From Anaerococcus jeddahensis (GTDB lineage Bacteria > Bacillota > Clostridia > Tissierellales > Peptoniphilaceae), in contig NZ_CWHU01000005.1 of NCBI RefSeq assembly GCF_001182725.1, positions 1-64,000 on the forward strand: a stretch of 64,000 nucleotides of DNA, in the 5' to 3' direction. Position numbers and translations under genes: made by a program. The notes beneath the pieces were generated by a model that worked only from the letters and a program-made list of their open reading frames with translations, was not told the origin of the DNA and searched no databases. Of the stretch, positions 1 through 7,460 are shown one piece after another; the first letter of the stretch is position 1, and the number at the start of each line of letters is the position of its first letter.

Positions 1-140
1 TACTGAAAGCATCTAAGTACGAAGCAACCCTCAAGATAAGATTTCTCAGAGTAGGTAAAGAAAATACCTTAGATAGGTCCAAGGTGTAAGTGCAGTAATG
101 TATTAAGCTAATGGATACTAAACTTTATATCTTGACTGGA
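1..140 (+). rRNA. rrl: 23S ribosomal RNA, 3' end (partial)
   Basis: The window opens inside the last part of a 23S rRNA gene. The conserved 3'-terminal segment is visible (TACTGAAAGCATCTAAGTA at 1-19, then GTGCAGTAATG near 90-100). The 3' end is placed near 140, at the CTTGACTGG that normally pairs with the start of the 23S RNA; it is uncertain by about 10 bases. A 5S gene follows on the same strand. Confidence 0.9.
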
Positions 141-231
141 AATATTTATAGCTATTGATTAAGTCTTAAGAGAATTAAAACTAATTATTAGGTAAAAATC
201 AAAGAACTAACCTAAATATTAAGTTGGGTGA

Positions 232-312
232 GTCGGCTCCGTAAGCCAAATCAAAGATTTGGACTACGCGACATCTGACCTACCAACGAAAACAAGTTTT
301 CGTTGGTAGGTC
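232..312 (-). repeat. Two-hairpin repeat in the 23S-5S spacer (copy a)
   Basis: Read on the minus strand this segment is: a long hairpin beginning GACCT, then CAGATGTCGCG, a second hairpin, and a final AGCCGAC. On the plus strand the long hairpin is a perfect 17 bp inverted repeat (277-293 with 296-312, loop AA) and the second is CCAAATC/GATTTGG. The same arrangement, with different bases in both stems, recurs at 880-966 in the opposite orientation. It could be an RNA-processing stem, a REP-like repeat or a small mobile element. Confidence 0.7.
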
Positions 313-315
313 ATG

Positions 316-434
316 AATATGGTGACAATGGCAGAAGGGATACACCTGTTTCCATACCGAACACAGAAGTTAAGCCTTCTAACGCCGATGGTACTCGGAG
401 GGAGACCTCCCGGGAGACTAGGAAGTTGCCAAAC
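316..434 (+). rRNA. rrf: 5S ribosomal RNA
   Basis: Canonical 5S core: GGTGACAATGGCAGAAGGGA at 321-340, then CCATACCGAACACAGAAGTTAAG in the region 354-376, and the closing GGGAGACTAGGAAGTTGCC near 412-430. Length is about 115-119 nt. It follows the 23S end by about 175 bases. Ends are estimated to within about 5 bases. Confidence 0.92.
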
Positions 435-525
435 TTACTTTTTTGTGAAGATTTTTTCTTCACAAATTTTGTAAGAATTTTTGACAAAGTAAATTTAATA
501 TTTTATAATTATACATATTGTATGT

Positions 526-600
526 GCTTAGGTAGCTCAATGGTGGAGCACCCGGCTGTTAACCGGTAGGTTGTGGGTTCGAGCCCCACCCTGAGCGCCA
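526..600 (+). tRNA. tRNA-Asn (GTT)
   Basis: Cloverleaf with acceptor GCTTAGG/CCTGAGC, anticodon loop CTGTTAA and T-arm GGTTCGAGCC. The CCA tail is encoded at 598-600. First gene of the tRNA cluster after the 5S rRNA. Confidence 0.95.
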
Positions 601-603
601 TAT

Positions 604-692
604 GCCGGGGTGGCGGAACTGGCAGACGCACAGGACTTAAAATCCTGCGGTGGTCAAACACCGTATCGGTTCGATTCCGATTCTCGGCACCA
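604..692 (+). tRNA. tRNA-Leu (TAA)
   Basis: Class II tRNA with a long variable arm. Acceptor starts GCCGGGG, anticodon loop CTTAAAA (anticodon TAA), encoded CCA. Four bases after tRNA-Asn. Confidence 0.95.
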
Positions 693-696
693 TTAT

Positions 697-773
697 CGCG
701 GGATGGAGCAGCTTGGTGGCTCGTCGGGCTCATAACCCGGAGGTCGTAGGTTCAAATCCTACTCCCGCAACCA
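697..773 (+). tRNA. tRNA-fMet (CAT), initiator
   Basis: Starts CGCGGG with an unpaired first base, and has the GGG/CCC pairs of the anticodon stem (TCGGGCTCATAACCCGG), both hallmarks of initiator tRNA. CCA is encoded at 771-773. Confidence 0.95.
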
Positions 774-800
774 TACTTTTTAAACAATAAAATCACATAT

Positions 801-875
801 GGCCCTATGGTCAAGCGGTTAAGACATCGCCCTTTCACGGCGGTATCCCGGGTTCAAATCCCGGTAGGGTCACCA
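801..875 (+). tRNA. tRNA-Glu (TTC)
   Basis: Acceptor GGCCCTA/TAGGGTC, anticodon loop CTTTCAC (anticodon TTC), T-arm GGTTCAAATCC, encoded CCA. Followed directly by a repeat and by a degenerate copy of a similar tRNA. Confidence 0.95.
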
Positions 876-879
876 TAAT

Positions 880-966
880 GACCTATCACCATTTGCTAAG
901 CAAATGGTATGAAGGTCAGATGTCGCGGTGTTTCAAAGTTGCTTGCAACTTTGTCAACAAGCCGAC
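880..966 (+). repeat. Two-hairpin repeat in the tRNA cluster (copy b)
   Basis: Plus-strand order: hairpin GACCTATCACCATTTGCT...AGGTC, then CAGATGTCGCG, a perfect hairpin CAAAGTTGC-TT-GCAACTTTG, then AAGCCGAC. It matches the inverted copy at 232-312 in the fixed segments (AGGTCAGATGTCGCG and AGCCGAC), while the stems differ in sequence but still pair. Confidence 0.7.
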
Positions 967-1007
967 TTTTAAAATATTATAAAAAAAAAGATTTATCCTT
1001 CGTTTTA

Positions 1008-1131
1008 GAGGGAAACCACCGTGTCACGACGGCATTGTTCTTCGGATTCGCCTAACGGCTCATTTCGAAGATTTAAAATCTTTCAGATTTTAAACCCCAC
1101 AGGGGACAGGGTTCAAATTCCGGTAGTGTCC
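1008..1131 (+). pseudogene. Degenerate tRNA remnant (Glu/Asp-like) with internal insertion
   Basis: A broken anticodon arm (ACCACCGTGTCACGACGG near 1015-1032) and a 3' half resembling the T and acceptor arms of the neighbouring tRNA-Glu (GGTTCAAATTCCGGTAGTG near 1109-1127) are separated by about 70 extra bases containing small inverted repeats. No closed acceptor stem or CCA can be drawn. This looks like a dead tRNA interrupted by a small insertion; its identity (Glu or Asp) is a guess from local similarity. Confidence 0.5.
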
Positions 1132-1136
1132 AAAAT

Positions 1137-1212
1137 GGAAGTATAGCTCAGTTGGGAGAGCATCTGCCTTACAAGCAGGGGGTCACAGGTTCGAGCCCTG
1201 TTACTTCCACCA
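1137..1212 (+). tRNA. tRNA-Val (TAC)
   Basis: Acceptor GGAAGTA/TACTTCC, anticodon loop CTTACAA (anticodon TAC), T-arm GGTTCGAGCC, encoded CCA at the end. Confidence 0.95.
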
Positions 1213-1239
1213 ATATTTTTCATGATTTTAACCTTTTAT

Positions 1240-1316
1240 GGCTTAGTAGTTCAGCTGGTTAGAATGCCGCCCTGTCACGGCGGAGGTCGTGGGTTCGAGT
1301 CCCATCTAAGTCGCCA
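1240..1316 (+). tRNA. tRNA-Asp (GTC)
   Basis: Acceptor GGCTTAG/CTAAGTC, anticodon stem-loop CCGCCCTGTCACGGCGG (anticodon GTC), encoded CCA. Confidence 0.95.
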
Positions 1317-1342
1317 TTTGGATTTCAGTAGAGATCCAATGT

Positions 1343-1418
1343 GCTGATGTAGCTCAATTGGTAGAGCAATTGATTTGTAATCAATAGGTTGTAGGTTCAA
1401 TTCCTATCATCAGCTCCA
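1343..1418 (+). tRNA. tRNA-Thr (TGT)
   Basis: Acceptor GCTGATG/CATCAGC, anticodon loop TTTGTAA (anticodon TGT), T-arm GGTTCAATTCC, encoded CCA. Confidence 0.94.
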
Positions 1419-1489
1419 ATTTTATTGTGATATAAAATTGAATAAATGTATTATTTATGTTATAATTTATACTTGTGAAATACAAATTT

Positions 1490-1575
1490 GGGGAAGTTCC
1501 AGAGTTGGCCAAATGGGACGGACTGTAAATCCGTTAGCTTAGCTTTCAGTGGTTCGAATCCGCTCTTCCCCACCA
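1490..1575 (+). tRNA. tRNA-Tyr (GTA)
   Basis: Class II tRNA. Acceptor GGGGAAG/CTTCCCC, anticodon loop CTGTAAA (anticodon GTA), long variable arm, encoded CCA. Confidence 0.95.
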
Positions 1576-1579
1576 ATTT

Positions 1580-1653
1580 GCGGGTGTAGCTCAGTGGTAG
1601 AGCCCCAGCCTTCCAAGCTGGTTGCGAGGGTCCGATTCCCTTCACCCGCTCCA
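1580..1653 (+). tRNA. tRNA-Gly (TCC)
   Basis: Acceptor GCGGGTG/CACCCGC, anticodon loop CTTCCAA (anticodon TCC), encoded CCA. Four bases after tRNA-Tyr. Confidence 0.95.
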
Positions 1654-1657
1654 TTAA

Positions 1658-1734
<77 letters not shown>

Positions 1735-1737
1735 TAT

Positions 1738-1813
1738 TGGGATATAGCCAAGTCGGTAAGGCACCAGACTTTGACTCTGGTATGCGTAGGTTCGAGTCCT
1801 GCTATCCCAGCCA
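1738..1813 (+). tRNA. tRNA-Gln (TTG)
   Basis: Acceptor TGGGATA/TATCCCA, anticodon loop CTTTGAC (anticodon TTG), encoded CCA. Confidence 0.95.
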
Positions 1814-1817
1814 ATTT

Positions 1818-1893
1818 GATCCATTAGCTCAGTCGGTAGAGCACTTGACTTTTAATCAAGGTGTCCGGAGTTCGAATCTCCGATGGGTCACCA
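1818..1893 (+). tRNA. tRNA-Lys (TTT), copy 1
   Basis: Acceptor GATCCAT/ATGGGTC, anticodon loop CTTTTAA (anticodon TTT), encoded CCA. Identical over its whole length to the copy at 1978-2053. Confidence 0.95.
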
Positions 1894-1977
1894 TTATTTT
1901 TTTATAATTTATTTAGTGGTTATACTGGCAAGCTAAATAGGCAAGAAAGGCATTTTTAGCCACTGTATTTCTAGATT

Positions 1978-2053
1978 GATCCATTAGCTCAGTCGGTAGA
2001 GCACTTGACTTTTAATCAAGGTGTCCGGAGTTCGAATCTCCGATGGGTCACCA
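1978..2053 (+). tRNA. tRNA-Lys (TTT), copy 2
   Basis: Same sequence as the tRNA-Lys at 1818-1893, 160 bases downstream, so a local duplication. The 84-base spacer contains a short inverted repeat (AGTGG...GCCACT) and no gene. Confidence 0.95.
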
Positions 2054-2059
2054 AAATAT

Positions 2060-2150
2060 GGAGAGGTACCGAAGCGGTCATAACGGGGCGGTCTTGAAAA
2101 CCGTTAGAGTCTTACGGCTCACAAGGGTTCGAATCCCTTCCTCTCCGCCA
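2060..2150 (+). tRNA. tRNA-Ser (TGA)
   Basis: Class II tRNA. Acceptor GGAGAGG/CCTCTCC, anticodon loop CTTGAAA (anticodon TGA), long variable arm, encoded CCA. Confidence 0.95.
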
Positions 2151-2182
2151 AATAAAAAAGAGTCAATATCTATTGACTTTTT

Positions 2183-2276
2183 GGAGAAGTACTCAAGTGG
2201 CTGAAGAGGCTCCCCTGCTAAGGGAGTAGATCCTTTCAAAAGGGATGCGAGGGTTCAAATCCCTCCTTCTCCGCCA
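2183..2276 (+). tRNA. tRNA-Ser (GCT)
   Basis: Class II tRNA. Acceptor GGAGAAG/CTTCTCC, anticodon loop CTGCTAA (anticodon GCT), long variable arm, encoded CCA. Confidence 0.95.
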
Positions 2277-2279
2277 TAT

Positions 2280-2355
2280 GCCCAGATAGCTCAGTCGGTA
2301 GAGCAGGGGACTGAAAATCCCCGTGTCGGTGGTTCGATTCCGCCTCTGGGCACCA
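2280..2355 (+). tRNA. tRNA-Phe (GAA)
   Basis: Acceptor GCCCAGA/TCTGGGC, anticodon loop CTGAAAA (anticodon GAA), encoded CCA. Confidence 0.95.
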
Positions 2356-2389
2356 ATGAATCTCTTTCTTATTTGTTTGAGATTTGAGT

Positions 2390-2465
2390 AGGGGTTTAGT
2401 TCAGTTGGTAGAACGTCGGTCTCCAAAACCGGATGTCACGGGTTCAAGTCCTGTAACCCCTGCCA
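2390..2465 (+). tRNA. tRNA-Trp (CCA)
   Basis: Acceptor AGGGGTT/AACCCCT, anticodon loop CTCCAAA (anticodon CCA), encoded 3' CCA. Confidence 0.95.
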
Positions 2466-2481
2466 TTTAAATTTTATATAT

Positions 2482-2558
<77 letters not shown>

Positions 2559-2623
2559 AAAACAAACCTAATTATGAATTTATTTCATAAAATTTTTTTA
2601 TTAAAAATTATAAGGTTTTGTTT

Positions 2624-2700
2624 GGGCCTCTAGCTCAGTCGGTTAGAGCGCCCGGCTCATAACCGGTAGGTCCAGGGTTCGAGTCCCTGGAGGCCCACCA
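2624..2700 (+). tRNA. tRNA with CAT anticodon (elongator Met or Ile2)
   Basis: Acceptor GGGCCTC/GAGGCCC, anticodon stem-loop CGGCTCATAACCG, encoded CCA. It lacks the initiator features of the CAT tRNA at 697-773. The loop CTCATAA and the general sequence resemble tRNA-Ile2 (whose C34 is modified to lysidine) as much as elongator Met, and I cannot decide between them by eye. Last tRNA of the cluster. Confidence 0.9.
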
Positions 2701-2707
2701 GATTTAG

Positions 2708-2735
2708 CACCAACTTTTGTTGGTGTTTTTCTTTT
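2708..2735 (+). terminator. Terminator of the rRNA/tRNA cluster
   Basis: Hairpin CACCAAC-TTTT-GTTGGTG followed by TTTTTCTTTT, eight bases after the last tRNA. The rest of the gap up to trkA (2736-2992) is very AT-rich and shows no gene; the trkA promoter presumably lies there, but no clear -35/-10 pair stands out. Confidence 0.88.
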
Positions 2736-2992
2736 GCTTAAATTAATTTTTCTTTAAATTTTTTCCTTTTTAATTTTAAAAGTTAATTCAATAATTTTTT
2801 TCCTAATTTAATAGATTTTTAATTTCTTAATTTTATTTAAAATAAAATTTCGTAATTTTAAATTAGATTTATAAAAAAATTAAAAAATTTAATTCATAAG
2901 TGTGCCAATACTGAACGTCCCCGAATGTGCTTTGTTTTTTTCTTGTGTTTAAAATACAATGTTATTAGATATTTCTGTCTTTAGGAGGGATT

Positions 2993-4360
2993 ATGAATGT
3001 TATTATTGTAGGGGCTGGTAAGGTTGGTTCTTATCTTACTAGTAAGCTTTCTGATGAGGGCCACAATATTTTAGTTATAGAGAAAAATAAGGAAGTTTTG
3101 GAAAGACTTTTATCTCAAAATGATGTTATGGGCATTTTGGGTGATGGTCGTGATATTGAGGTTTTGGATGAGGTTAATGTTAATGAATGTGACGCTTTTA
3201 TTGCCATGACTTTTAATGATGATGTCAACTTGATTTCATCTATGATGGCTAAGAAAATGGGCGCAAAATCTACTATTGTAAGGCTTCGTGATCCAAGATA
3301 CATAAAAGATGATGAGTTTATGAGAAAGACTATGGGAGTTGATAGACTTGTTAATCCTGAATATTCTGCCGCTAAGGAAATTCAAAGAACTTTAAAGTAT
3401 ACTTATGCTGTTAATGTTGAGAATTTTTTGGAATCTAAGGTTATTTTGATTGAACTTGAAATTGATGAAAATTCTAAACTTGCTAATAAGTCTTTGATGG
3501 ATTTGAATTCTGAAGGACTTTTGGGCAATACTATTATTGTTATTGGTGAAAAGGACGATCAGGTTGTCATACCTAATGGTAATCATATTCTCGAAGCTGT
3601 CGAGAAAATTTATGTTGCAGGTCCTAGGGAGGATATTGATAAGTTTTATAAAAGACAAGTTGATGCTAGAAAATCTATCAAAAATGTTTTGATTGTTGGT
3701 GGTGGCTCTATTGCTCTTTATCTTTCTGAACTTTTGATTAAAAGAAATTTCAAAGTAAGTGTTTTGGAAATTAATAAGAAAAGGGCTATTGATTTTTCTG
3801 AAAGACTTCCTGATTGTGATGTTATTAATGCTGATGGGACTGATCCTGAAATTCTTGATGAGGTTAGGATTGAAAATTATGATGCTGTTGTAGCTCTTAC
3901 TGGAATTGATGAGGAAAATATTTTGATTTCTCTTCTTGCTAAAAAGAAGGGAATTGACAAGATTATTGCCAAGGTTAATAGAACTCAACTTCTTAAAATT
4001 ACTGGTATTTTGGATGTTGACACTACTGTTACGCCTAAAAAATCTGCTTCTTTTTTTGTTTCTAGGCTTTTAAGGTCTAAGGAAAATTCTAGGGGAGAAT
4101 CTATTTCAAACTTGTTCAGGTTATCTGATGATAGGGTTGAGGCGATTGATTTTACTGTGATTGAAAATTTTAAGGTTACTGGCAAAAAACTTAAGGATTT
4201 AAATGTTAAAACTAACACTTTGATTGTTGGCATTTCAAGGGATAGCTTGGGTAATAAAATTGAGGTTGCAAATGGTGATAGTACGATTGAACTTGGTGAT
4301 AGGGTTATGGTTGTTACTAAGCACAAGGATTTTAAAGAAATCGACGATATATTGGAGTAG
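2993..4360 (+). CDS. trkA: Trk potassium uptake regulatory subunit TrkA
   Basis: Peripheral nucleotide-binding subunit that gates the TrkH potassium channel. The 455 aa protein is a tandem of two RCK units, the full-length TrkA layout. The first dinucleotide-binding fold starts at residue 3 (IIVGAGKVGSYL, GxGxxG at 7-12). The second starts near 229 (NVLIVGGGSIALYL). A TrkA_C-type domain follows each fold. The start at 2993 has AGGAGGG five bases upstream. Two bases separate its stop from the trkH start, so the two genes form one operon. Family assignment is firm; ligand preference (NAD/NADH or ATP) cannot be read from the sequence. Confidence 0.95.
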   Translation: MNVIIVGAGKVGSYLTSKLSDEGHNILVIEKNKEVLERLLSQNDVMGILGDGRDIEVLDEVNVNECDAFIAMTFNDDVNLISSMMAKKMGAKSTIVRLRDPRYIKDDEFMRKTMGVDRLVNPEYSAAKEIQRTLKYTYAVNVENFLESKVILIELEIDENSKLANKSLMDLNSEGLLGNTIIVIGEKDDQVVIPNGNHILEAVEKIYVAGPREDIDKFYKRQVDARKSIKNVLIVGGGSIALYLSELLIKRNFKVSVLEINKKRAIDFSERLPDCDVINADGTDPEILDEVRIENYDAVVALTGIDEENILISLLAKKKGIDKIIAKVNRTQLLKITGILDVDTTVTPKKSASFFVSRLLRSKENSRGESISNLFRLSDDRVEAIDFTVIENFKVTGKKLKDLNVKTNTLIVGISRDSLGNKIEVANGDSTIELGDRVMVVTKHKDFKEIDDILE

Positions 4361-4362
4361 GC

Positions 4363-5821
4363 ATGAATTTAAAAATTGTAAAATATTCTCTTGGAAAACT
4401 TTTAATTGTTCTTGCTGGACTTTTGTCCTTGCCTTTGGCAATTGCCTTTATTTATGGGGAAAGTTTTGCGGATAAGATTAATTTTGTAATTCCCATTGTT
4501 TTTTCTTTGGCTTTGGGATTTATTTTGAGTAAAAGAGGGGATGGGTGTCTCATCTTTATACAAAGGAAGCTATGTTTATTACAGCCTTTACCTGGGTTTT
4601 GTTTTCTTTGATTGGGGCTATTCCTTTGTTTTTGACTAAATCAAATTATAATGGCTATATTGATGCTTTTTTTGAAATGGTTTCAGGTTTTACAACTTCT
4701 GGGGCTTCTGTTGCACTTGATGTTGAGCTTTTGCCTCATTCTATAATTTTTTGGAGGTCCTTGTCTCACTTTGTTGGTGGAATGGGAATTTTGGTTTTTA
4801 CCCTTGCTATTTTGCCAAGCACGAACAAGGAATCTTCTCTTTTGATGCAAAGCGAGGTTCCAGGACCTACTTTTGGAAAAATCACTCCAAAATTATCTGA
4901 TACAGCAAGAAATTTGTATGGAATGTATATTGTTTTGACGATTATTACTGTTATTCTTCTTCTTTTTGGAGGAATGAATTTGTTTAAATCTGTAATTCAT
5001 GCCTTTGGTGCTGCAGGTACTGGTGGGTTTTCCAATAAGGGAATTTCAATTGGTGCTTATGATTCTAGGTATATAGAAATTGTTCTTGCAGTGATGATGG
5101 CTGTTTTTGGTGTGAATTTTAATATTTATTTTTATGCAGTTACCAAAAATGTTAGAGAAGCTGTAAAAAGTGAAGAATTGAAATGGTATATAGCTGTAAT
5201 TTTGATAGCGGCAGGACTTATTTTTTCTAATATTGTTACAATTTATAATGATGTATTTTATTCATTGGTAAATTCTATTTTTACAGTATCTTCAATAATT
5301 ACAACCACAGGATATGTATCAGCAGATTTTGGAACTTGGCCATTATTTTCTAAATCTGTGATAATAATGCTTATGTTTATTGGTGGATGTGCAGGGTCAA
5401 CTGCAGGAGGACTCAAAGTTTCAAGATTTGTAATTTTGGTTAAGGGTGGAATTAATCAAATAAAAGAGTCAATGAATCCAAAAAAATCACCATAAATAGG
5501 CTTGATGGAAAAAAAGTAGATAATGAAACTGAAAGATCGGTTTTAAAATATTTAGTAATTTACATTATGATATTTATTGCTTTGTTTTTGATTGTTTCAA
5601 TTGATATGGATGATTTTGAAACGGCTTTTGCGGCAGTTTCAACAACTTTTAATAATGTAGGGCCAGGTCTTGGTGCCTTTGGTCCAATTACAACCTTTGC
5701 TGAAATGTCAAAACTTTCAAAATTTGTCCTAACTATTGCCATGCTTTTGGGAAGGCTAGAAATTTTCCCAATGCTTTTACTTTTATATCCTTCTACTTAT
5801 AGAAAATTGAGAAATAAATAA
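4363..5821 (+). pseudogene. trkH: Trk potassium channel TrkH, two frameshifts
   Basis: Membrane subunit of the Trk potassium uptake system, readable only by changing frame twice. Segment 1 (from 4363) carries the first membrane helices and leaves frame near 4543, where GATGGGTGTC needs one more G to continue as D-G-V-S-H. Segment 2 ends at 5495, where seven A's (5479-5487) need an eighth to continue as K-I-T-I-N-R. Segment 3 runs to 5821. All four pore-loop regions survive across the three parts (FTTSGAS, GTGGFSN, TTTGYVS, NNVGPGLG). Both faults are single-base losses in homopolymers, so sequencing error is as likely as true inactivation. It follows trkA by two bases. Confidence 0.9.
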
Positions 5822-5829
5822 ATTATTTG

Positions 5830-5877
5830 GACTGTTGCAAAATGATGATTATTTTTATTTTTGTAACAGTCTTTTTT
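5830..5877 (+). terminator. Terminator after trkH
   Basis: Inverted repeat GACTGTTGCAAAA / TTTTGTAACAGTC followed by TTTTTT, 8 bases after the trkH stop. The stem resembles the ends of the small mobile elements elsewhere in the window (ACTGTTGACAAAC), which may be chance. Confidence 0.85.
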
Positions 5878-5986
5878 GTAAAGATATTGAAATTTGAGCA
5901 ATTAAACTAAGGGTTGAACCATTTTAAACTAATAGTTTCTTGACTATAAATTTATCTAGGCTAAAATTTTTCTAAAGGAGGAAGCT

Positions 5987-6712
5987 ATGAAACAAATTAA
6001 TAAAAAAGATTTTGGTGAATTTGTTAGTAGAAAAAGAAAAGAAAAAAATATGACCCAAAAAGATATTGCTGAAAAATTGTATGTAAGCATCCAAGCTGTG
6101 AGTAAGTGGGAAAGGGGTCAGTCTTTGCCAGATATTTCTCTTTTGATGCCCTTGGCAAAAATCTTGGATGTTAAACTTGTAAATTTGCTTGAAGCAAGGG
6201 ATGAAAAGACGGAAGATAGCGAAAAGTTTGAAAATTTATTGGAAAAAATTGTAGAAATTAATAAAGAAGATGAAATAAATAAGGGAAAAGAAAAATTTAA
6301 AAGGGCTGTGTTTTTGGCTCTTGCATTTATCTTTATTGGGATAGAATATTATTTTCTTTATAAGAAATTTAACTATGAAATTGATAATTTCCTTACGGTA
6401 GGAATCTTGGGAGTGATTTTTTCTATATATTTGTTTTTGCTTATAGATGAAAGACTGCCAAGTTATTACGATGAAAATAAGATTTCTTTTGTTAGCAAGG
6501 GATTTTTCAGGATTAATGTAGTTGGGATAAATTTTTCAAATAAAAATTGGAAGCCTATACTAAAGTTTTTGAGATTTTGGATTATAGGAAGTATGGTTAT
6601 TTTTCCCATAATTTTTAATTTTAAAAATTCTACAAGGCTTATTTTGTCAACAATTTTATTTTTTGCAAGTTTGTATATTCCCTTGTATGGGATTGGGAAA
6701 TATTATGAATAA
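5987..6712 (+). CDS. XRE-family regulator with membrane domain
   Basis: 241 aa. Residues 8-66 form a Cro/CI-type helix-turn-helix (KNMTQKDIAEKLYVSIQAVS followed by KWERGQSLPDI). After a charged linker rich in E and K, at least four hydrophobic segments follow (about 104-125, 134-153, 193-210 and 217-237), so the DNA-binding domain should be tethered to the membrane. AAAGGAGG lies a few bases before the ATG. It stands alone, between the trkH terminator and a bidirectional terminator. Such proteins are widespread in Firmicutes; the signal and targets are unknown. Confidence 0.85.
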   Translation: MKQINKKDFGEFVSRKRKEKNMTQKDIAEKLYVSIQAVSKWERGQSLPDISLLMPLAKILDVKLVNLLEARDEKTEDSEKFENLLEKIVEINKEDEINKGKEKFKRAVFLALAFIFIGIEYYFLYKKFNYEIDNFLTVGILGVIFSIYLFLLIDERLPSYYDENKISFVSKGFFRINVVGINFSNKNWKPILKFLRFWIIGSMVIFPIIFNFKNSTRLILSTILFFASLYIPLYGIGKYYE

Positions 6713-6718
6713 AAAAAA

Positions 6719-6768
6719 GACCTTGGGCAAAATGATTATTTATCTTTTGCACAAGGTCATTTTTTATT
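6719..6768. terminator. Bidirectional terminator between convergent genes
   Basis: GACCTTGGGCAAAA pairs with TTTTGCACAAGGTC, with an A-run on the left and a T-run on the right. It serves the plus-strand regulator and the minus-strand DUF554 gene, whose stop codon lies at 6769. Confidence 0.88.
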
Positions 6769-7452
6769 TTATATTAAGCCTGAAATTAAGCCATATATTA
6801 CTGGAATTGCAAGAGCTGGTAGAATATTTGCTATTTTTGAGTCTACTAATTTTAGTTGAGAAAGGCCAATTACTATTATGGTAAGCCCTCCCGTTCCCGA
6901 AATATTATTTATCACTTCTTCTCCCAAAAGTGGGCTTAAAAATCCTGCAAGCAAAACCAAAAGAGCTTGGAAAATTAAGATTGAAAAGGAAGAGAAAGAA
7001 ACGCCAATTCCCATACTTTGGGCCATAAAAAATGCTACAACTCCATCAATTAGAGCCTTGCCCATCAAAACTTGGTCATCTCCTGTAACTCCTGCATCAA
7101 TGCAGCCAATTATACCCATAGCTCCAAAGCAAAAAAGAATGCTGGCATTTAAAAAACTTTCTGAAAAATTTGAATTTGTGTCTTTTATATATTTTTTCTC
7201 TATATTTTCCGATAATTTGTCTAATTTCTTATCAAGTCCTAAAAATTCACCAATAATTAATCCAAGAACCACAGATATAATTATTACTAAAATATCCCCT
7301 TTCATTGAAGATCTAATACCAATAACTATAATGGCAGCTGTCAAAAAATTCATAATAGAATTTCTAAGGCTTTCAGAAAATTTATCACCAATTTTTGATC
7401 CGAGAAAACCTAAAACACCAACCAAAATAAAATTAACAAGAACTGCTAACAT
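6769..7452 (-). CDS. DUF554 family membrane protein (second of a pair)
   Basis: 227 aa integral membrane protein of the DUF554 (YqgA-like) family. Typical family segments are visible: LGFLGSKIGDKFSESLRNSI near the N-terminus, GAMGIIGCIDAGVTGD in the middle, and FFMAQSMGIGVSFSSFSI. Function is not established for the family; a transport role is often assumed. AGGAGG precedes the ATG by 5 bases. It lies 8 bases after its paralogue at 7461-8144 and matches it along the whole length, so the pair arose by tandem duplication and is probably one operon. Confidence 0.88.
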   Translation of the reverse strand: MLAVLVNFILVGVLGFLGSKIGDKFSESLRNSIMNFLTAAIIVIGIRSSMKGDILVIIISVVLGLIIGEFLGLDKKLDKLSENIEKKYIKDTNSNFSESFLNASILFCFGAMGIIGCIDAGVTGDDQVLMGKALIDGVVAFFMAQSMGIGVSFSSFSILIFQALLVLLAGFLSPLLGEEVINNISGTGGLTIIVIGLSQLKLVDSKIANILPALAIPVIYGLISGLI

Positions 7453-7460
7453 AGATCCTC

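Noticed and set aside
3115..4326. Minus-strand frames of 62, 198 and 113 aa opposite trkA
   Set aside because: Antisense shadows of a well-supported gene, with no start signals and low-complexity Asn/Ile content.
5830..5877. The trkH terminator as a fifth mobile-element end
   Set aside because: The GACTGTTGCAAAA stem is like the element ends, but no second end, hairpin series or duplicated flank is present.
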